NCBI RefSeq assembly: GCF_000308855.1
Contig: NZ_BAGM01000053.1
Location: 1 to 64,000 of the forward strand
Length of the DNA stretch: 64,000 nucleotides
Direction: 5' to 3'
Source of the DNA: Nocardia veterana NBRC 100344
GTDB lineage: Bacteria > Actinomycetota > Actinomycetes > Mycobacteriales > Mycobacteriaceae
Shown one piece after another: positions 59,827-64,000 of the stretch. Position 1 is the first letter of the stretch. Each line of letters begins with the position of its first letter. The notes beneath the pieces were generated by a model that worked only from the letters and a program-made list of their open reading frames with translations, did no database searches and was not told the origin of the DNA. The translations under genes were made by a program, and so were the position numbers.

Positions 59827-61098
59827 GTGGCCCTGACTGCCGACCAGATCACCGCCATCGACGCCGCCCATGTCTGGCATCCGTATGGGGGATTTCCCGC
59901 GGGCACCGAACCGCTCGTGGTCGCCTCCGCGTCCGGCACCCGGCTCACCCTGGCCGACGGGCGCGAACTGGTGGACGGAATGAGTTCGTGGTGGGCGGCG
60001 GTGCACGGCTACCGGCATCCCGTCCTCGACGCCGCCCTGGTCGAGCAGTCGCAGCGGATGAGTCATGTCATGTTCGGCGGCCTTACCCACGAACCCGCGG
60101 CCCGGCTCGCGCAACTGCTGGTGCGGCTGACGCCCGAGGGGCTGGACAAGGTATTCCTCTGCGACTCCGGTTCGGTCTCGGTCGAGGTCGCGGCGAAGAT
60201 GTGCCTGCAGTACTGGCGAGCGCTGGGCCGGCCGGACAAGCGCCGGCTGTTCACCTGGCGCGGCGGCTATCACGGCGATACGTTCACGCCGATGAGCGTG
60301 TGCGACCCCGAGGGCGGCATGCACTCGCTGTGGACCGACGTGTTGACCGAGCAGATCTTCGCGCCGATGCCGCCGGCCGAATTCGACCCCGCCTACGTCG
60401 CGGAACTGGAACGTCTCCTCGCGGCGCATGCGCACGAGACCGCCGCGGTGATCGTGGAACCGGTGGTGCAGGGTGCCGGCGGGATGCGCTTCCACGACCC
60501 GAAGTACCTGCGCGAGCTGCGCCGGCTGTGCGACGACCACGACGTACTGCTGGTCTTCGACGAGATCGCCACCGGATTCGGCCGCACCGGAACGCTTTTC
60601 GCCGCCGACGCGGCGGGGGTCGCCCCCGACGTCATGTGTGTCGGCAAGGCCATCACCGGTGGCTACCTGACCTTGGCGGCCGCGCTGTGCACGGCGCGCA
60701 TCGCCGAAACCGTCAGCGCGGCGCACGGCGGGCTCATGCACGGACCGACCTTCATGGGTAATCCGCTCGCCTGCGCGGTGGCGGTGGCGTCGATCGAACT
60801 GCTGCTGTCCCGGGACTGGGCCGGCGAGGTGGCCGGCATCGAAGCCGGATTGCGCTCGGGGCTGGCTGCGGCGCAGGAGATTGCGGGCGTGGTCGACGTC
60901 CGGGTGCTGGGCGCCATCGGCGTGGTGGAACTCGATCATCCGATCGATATGGTCGCCGCGACCCGTGCGGCGGTCGAGGCCGGTGTCTGGTTGCGGCCGT
61001 TCCGGAATCTGGTCTACACCATGCCCCCGTTCATCAGCAGCGCCGACGATATCGCCCGGATCGCGGCGGGCGTCGTGGCCACCGCCGCCGCGGGCTGA
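59827..61098 (+). CDS. bioA: Adenosylmethionine-8-amino-7-oxononanoate aminotransferase
   Basis: A 423-residue class III PLP aminotransferase that converts KAPA to DAPA in biotin synthesis, using S-adenosylmethionine as amino donor. The PLP lysine is K274 in V-G-K-A-I-T-G-G-Y. The N-terminal W-H-P-Y-G and [10 protein letters not shown] are BioA-specific. GTG start after GAAGGGATC. Controlled by the BioQ-type box just upstream; order bioA-bioF-bioD as in mycobacteria but with one gene inserted. Confidence 0.95.
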   Translation: MALTADQITAIDAAHVWHPYGGFPAGTEPLVVASASGTRLTLADGRELVDGMSSWWAAVHGYRHPVLDAALVEQSQRMSHVMFGGLTHEPAARLAQLLVRLTPEGLDKVFLCDSGSVSVEVAAKMCLQYWRALGRPDKRRLFTWRGGYHGDTFTPMSVCDPEGGMHSLWTDVLTEQIFAPMPPAEFDPAYVAELERLLAAHAHETAAVIVEPVVQGAGGMRFHDPKYLRELRRLCDDHDVLLVFDEIATGFGRTGTLFAADAAGVAPDVMCVGKAITGGYLTLAAALCTARIAETVSAAHGGLMHGPTFMGNPLACAVAVASIELLLSRDWAGEVAGIEAGLRSGLAAAQEIAGVVDVRVLGAIGVVELDHPIDMVAATRAAVEAGVWLRPFRNLVYTMPPFISSADDIARIAAGVVATAAAG

Positions 61099-61273
61099 CC
61101 GCATTGCCTTTCCGCCCGGCCATTTCTCGTAGATCGAATGGTTGTTTTCCGGTGTTGAGGTGAGCGCGAACGCGAAATTTCCTGGCTATCATCGAAATTC
61201 GCGCGGTGATCGGCACCGGGCCGCATGGTTCGTCGTGGCGGACGTGCGTAGGCGGACGGTGGAGGGATCATCG

Positions 61274-62149
61274 ATGATCGGCACCGAGCCCAGCCGCACC
61301 GCGATGATGGCGGCCGCGGCTCGGGCAGCGCATCCACTGGTCGACGACGAGCCCTACCTGTTCCGGGACGACCTGGCCGGCGCGCTGCTCGGCCCGCACG
61401 CCGAGGAACTCGTCGGCTATCACCTGCGGCACCGCCGCCACCCGCTGCTGGCCGCGGTCCGGGCGCAGGCGACCGTGCGCAGCCACTGGGTGGAGACCCG
61501 GCTCGTCGCTTCCGGAATCGACCAGTACGTGATTCTCGGCGCCGGACTCGACAGTTTCGGCTACCGCGATCCGGCCGCCGCGATCCGGGTGTTCGAGGTC
61601 GACCATCCGGAAACCCAACGCTGGAAACGGGAAATCCTCGCCCTCGCCGATATCTCGGCAACCGGTGAATTGGCTTTCGTCCCGGTCGATTTCGAACACG
61701 ACGAGCCCGTGCCGGCATTGGCGGCCGCCGGTGTGGACCGCGAGCGGCCGGTCCTGGTGAGCTGGCTCGGAGTCAGCATGTATCTGACCGGAGCCGCGAT
61801 CGAGGCCGTGCTGTCCGGCCTGTCCGGTCTGCCGGCGGGCTCGGAACTGGTGATGGAATACCTGCTGGATCCCGCCTTGCGCGACGAGCACGGACGCTCC
61901 TACGCCGCCTCCGTGGAGCCGGCCGCCCGCGCGCAGGGCGAGCCGTGGCTGAGCAGTTTCACCCCCGCGGCCCTCGATCAGCTGCTGCATCGGCACGGGT
62001 TCGCCACCGTGGCGCATATCAGCCACCGGGCGGCCGTCCCGGCGAGCTGGTGGCAGCGGACCGATGCGCTGCGGCCGGTGGATCTGTGCCGGCTCGCTCA
62101 TGCCCGGCTCGGTGCGGCAGCACCGCCGCTGGGCGGCGGCGCGCGGTGA
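61274..62149 (+). CDS. TIGR00027-family SAM-dependent methyltransferase
   Basis: A 291-residue methyltransferase of the large mycobacterial/actinobacterial family related to leucine carboxyl methyltransferase. The SAM site is seen in V-I-L-G-A-G-L-D-S-F-G-Y-R and the acidic end of the next strand in F-E-V-D-H-P. ATG 61274 follows GGAGGG at seven bases. Substrate unknown. It lies between bioA and bioF with a possible -10 box TATCAT at 61187-61192, so it may have its own promoter. Whether it takes part in biotin or pimeloyl metabolism cannot be told from sequence. Confidence 0.82.
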   Translation: MIGTEPSRTAMMAAAARAAHPLVDDEPYLFRDDLAGALLGPHAEELVGYHLRHRRHPLLAAVRAQATVRSHWVETRLVASGIDQYVILGAGLDSFGYRDPAAAIRVFEVDHPETQRWKREILALADISATGELAFVPVDFEHDEPVPALAAAGVDRERPVLVSWLGVSMYLTGAAIEAVLSGLSGLPAGSELVMEYLLDPALRDEHGRSYAASVEPAARAQGEPWLSSFTPAALDQLLHRHGFATVAHISHRAAVPASWWQRTDALRPVDLCRLAHARLGAAAPPLGGGAR

Positions 62150-62220
62150 TCGTCCGGTCGTCGCACCGAACACCGGCGGGTGGCGCGCGAACCGGGGATC
62201 GGAGCCCGCCTGCCATCCCC

Positions 62221-62249
62221 TGAACGGCGTTCAAGTATGCTTCCGAGCT
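62221..62249 (+). promoter_or_regulatory. bioF promoter with BioQ-type operator
   Basis: TGAACGGCGTTCA at 62221-62233 repeats the bioA operator core exactly. The -10 box TATGCT (62236-62241) lies eight bases before the GTG at 62250, so the bioF mRNA is probably leaderless and repressed by the same protein. Confidence 0.75.
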
Positions 62250-63398
62250 GTGACTGTGGATCCGTTGAGCTGGTTGGACGAGCGTGCGGGTGAGCGGGTG
62301 CGGGCCGGCCTGCGCCGGGAGCTGCGGCCGCGATCGGCGCACAGCGACCTCATCGATCTCGCCTCCAACGACTACCTGGGCCTGTCCCGGCACCCCGAGG
62401 TGATCGCCGGCGCCATCGCGGCGGTCGAGACCTGGGGGACCGGTTCGACCGGGTCGCGACTGGTCACCGGCACGACCACCGCGCACGAGGAATTCGAGGC
62501 GGAGCTGGCCGAGTTCACCGGCGCCGCCGCGGGTCTGGTCTTCGCCTCCGGCTACGCCGCCAACCTCGGCGTCGTCACCGCCCTGGCCGGGCGCGGCGCG
62601 CTGATCGTCTCCGACGCGGGTAGCCATGCCTCGCTCGTCGACGCCTGCCGGCTCTCGCGGGCGCGAGTGGAGATCGCACCGCACTGCGATGTGGACGCCG
62701 TCGACCGGCTGCTGTCGCAGCGCACCGAGGAGCGGGCGCTGGTTCTCACCGATTCGGTGTTCAGCGCCGACGGTGATCTCGCACCGCTGGTCGACCTGCA
62801 CCGGGTGGTACGGGCCAACGGAGCGGTGCTGATCGTCGACGAGGCGCACGGCCTCGGTGTGCGCGGCGACGGCGGCCGCGGGCTGGTACCGGAACTGGGC
62901 CTGGCCGGACAACCGGATCTCATCGTCACCGCGACCCTGTCGAAAGCGCTGGCCGCCCAGGGCGGAATCGTGCTGTGCGACGACCGGGTGCGCGACCATC
63001 TCATCGACACCGCGCGCACGTTCATCTTCGACACCGGACTCGCGCCCGCCGCGGTCGGGGCCGCCCACGCCGCGCTGCGCCTGCTGCGCGCCGAACCGGA
63101 ACTGGCCGGGCGGGTGCTGACCCGGGCCGGTGAGATAGCGCGTATCGCCGATGTGCCGCAACCGGATTCGGCGGTCGTATCGGTGGTGCTCGGACCGGCG
63201 CAGATCGCCTACGACGCGGCGCAGCAATGCCGGGCGCGGGGACTGAGCGTCGGGTGTTTCCGGCCGCCGTCGGTACCCGAGGGCACCTCGCGACTGCGAT
63301 TGACCGCCCGCGCGGATCTCACCGACACCGAGATGGCCACCATCGCCTCGGTCCTCGACGAGGTGTTGCTGCAGGCGCGCGAACGCAGCGCGGCATGA
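62250..63398 (+). CDS. bioF: 8-amino-7-oxononanoate synthase
   Basis: A 382-residue alpha-oxoamine synthase that condenses pimeloyl thioester with alanine to KAPA. The PLP lysine is K232 in [18 protein letters not shown] at the N-terminus and D-E-A-H-G-L-G-V are typical. GTG 62250 follows a BioQ-type box and a leaderless -10 box; readings extended upstream would pass through the operator. bioD follows after 34 bases. Confidence 0.94.
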   Translation: MTVDPLSWLDERAGERVRAGLRRELRPRSAHSDLIDLASNDYLGLSRHPEVIAGAIAAVETWGTGSTGSRLVTGTTTAHEEFEAELAEFTGAAAGLVFASGYAANLGVVTALAGRGALIVSDAGSHASLVDACRLSRARVEIAPHCDVDAVDRLLSQRTEERALVLTDSVFSADGDLAPLVDLHRVVRANGAVLIVDEAHGLGVRGDGGRGLVPELGLAGQPDLIVTATLSKALAAQGGIVLCDDRVRDHLIDTARTFIFDTGLAPAAVGAAHAALRLLRAEPELAGRVLTRAGEIARIADVPQPDSAVVSVVLGPAQIAYDAAQQCRARGLSVGCFRPPSVPEGTSRLRLTARADLTDTEMATIASVLDEVLLQARERSAA

Positions 63399-63432
63399 GG
63401 ATCCGCACCACTTCACAGGAGGCAGTACCGGT

Positions 63433-64000
63433 ATGACCCGATTGATCGTCACGGGCACCTCGACCGATGTCGGCAAGACCGTCGTCACGGCCGCCCTCGC
63501 CGCCGCGGCCGGTGCCGCCGGGCGCAGCGTAGCGGTCTGCAAACCCGCACAGACCGGCGTCCTGCCCGGCGAACCCGGCGATCTGGCGGTGGTGCAGCGC
63601 CTCGCGGGCGTCACCCGCACCCTCGAACTGGCCCGCTACCCCGAGCCGCTGGCTCCCGACACCGCCGCCCGCCGCTGCGGCCGGCCGTTGCTGACGCTGG
63701 GCGAGACGGTCGCCGGCATCGACTCCCTCGCCGACGCCGACCTCACCCTGATCGAGGGCGCCGGCGGACTGCTCGTGCGGGTCGGCGACTTCACGCTCGT
63801 CGATCTGGCGCAGAAGCTCGATGCCCCCGTCCTCGTGGTGGCCGCCGCCGGACTCGGCACGCTCAACCACAGCGAACTCACCACCCGCGCGCTGGCCGCG
63901 GCCGGGGTGCGCTGCGCGGGCCTGGTCATCGGGTCGTGGCCGGCCGCACCGGATCTCGCGTCCGAGTGCAACCGCACGGATCTGCCCGAGGTGACGGGGG
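63433..64000 (+). CDS. bioD: Dethiobiotin synthetase (cut by the window end)
   Basis: The first 189 codons of an ATP-dependent carboxylase that closes the ureido ring of dethiobiotin from DAPA and CO2. The P-loop is G-T-S-T-D-V-G-K15-T, followed by K-P-A-Q-T-G and [12 protein letters not shown] 63433 has AGGAGG (63417-63422) ten bases upstream. Probably in one transcript with bioF; the C-terminal part lies outside the window. Confidence 0.93.
   Translation, partial: MTRLIVTGTSTDVGKTVVTAALAAAAGAAGRSVAVCKPAQTGVLPGEPGDLAVVQRLAGVTRTLELARYPEPLAPDTAARRCGRPLLTLGETVAGIDSLADADLTLIEGAGGLLVRVGDFTLVDLAQKLDAPVLVVAAAGLGTLNHSELTTRALAAAGVRCAGLVIGSWPAAPDLASECNRTDLPEVTG

Noticed and set aside
62064..62249. 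Longer BioF start
   Set aside because: It would translate through the end of the methyltransferase gene, the BioQ-type operator and the -10 box.

Overview
The window comes from the chromosome of a high-GC actinomycete of the order Mycobacteriales, most likely Nocardia or a close relative. The reasons are the mycobacterial gene order, GTG starts and four-base ATGA/GTGA overlaps, a solitary arabinosyltransferase of the Emb family, an MTB12-like lipoprotein, SepF and Wag31 in place of FtsA and MinD, and a class II T-box in front of ileS. The genus is inferred, not proven. I saw no rRNA, tRNA, CRISPR array, insertion sequence or prophage.

Region 1 (1-19.2 kb) is the division and cell wall (dcw) cluster: the tail of an FtsL-like gene, pbpB, murE, murF, mraY, murD, ftsW, murG, murC, ftsQ, ftsZ, then yfiH, yggS, sepF, a yggT-type gene, wag31 and a small membrane protein. 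Most junctions overlap by four bases, so the genes are probably translationally coupled. Together they make the UDP-MurNAc-pentapeptide, turn it into lipid I and lipid II, polymerise and crosslink it at the septum, and place the Z ring and the growing pole.

Region 2 (19.2-36.4 kb) opens with a translational T-box and ileS, which carries an in-frame array of three 27-bp repeats. Next come an NlpC/P60 hydrolase, a divergent MarR/membrane-protein pair with two matching operators, galU, a dinX-type polymerase, an MTB12-like lipoprotein, the arabinosyltransferase, two lipoproteins, lspA, an RluD-type pseudouridine synthase and an unknown membrane-anchored protein. The ileS-dinX-lspA-rluD order is that of mycobacteria, with a cell-envelope block inserted.

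Region 3 (36.5-53.9 kb) is mostly single genes: a CtpE-like P-type ATPase, a PhzF-like isomerase, RarD, a VOC protein that appears to start with CTG, a methyltransferase, a lipoprotein hydrolase, a beta-lactamase-fold hydrolase, ilvA, a deazaflavin-dependent reductase, a small membrane protein, dnaE1, a DUF2235 hydrolase and a secreted lytic transglycosylase. Many convergent pairs share a strong hairpin terminator.

Region 4 (54-64 kb) holds treX-treY without an adjacent treZ, a MarR-GNAT fusion with a 19-bp palindrome at its promoter, and a biotin locus of bioA, a TIGR00027-type methyltransferase, bioF and bioD, the last cut by the window end. Matching BioQ-type boxes precede bioA and bioF.

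A feature that recurs across the window is a TANNNT -10 box 6-8 bases upstream of a start codon with no Shine-Dalgarno sequence. It is seen at about twelve genes and suggests many leaderless mRNAs.
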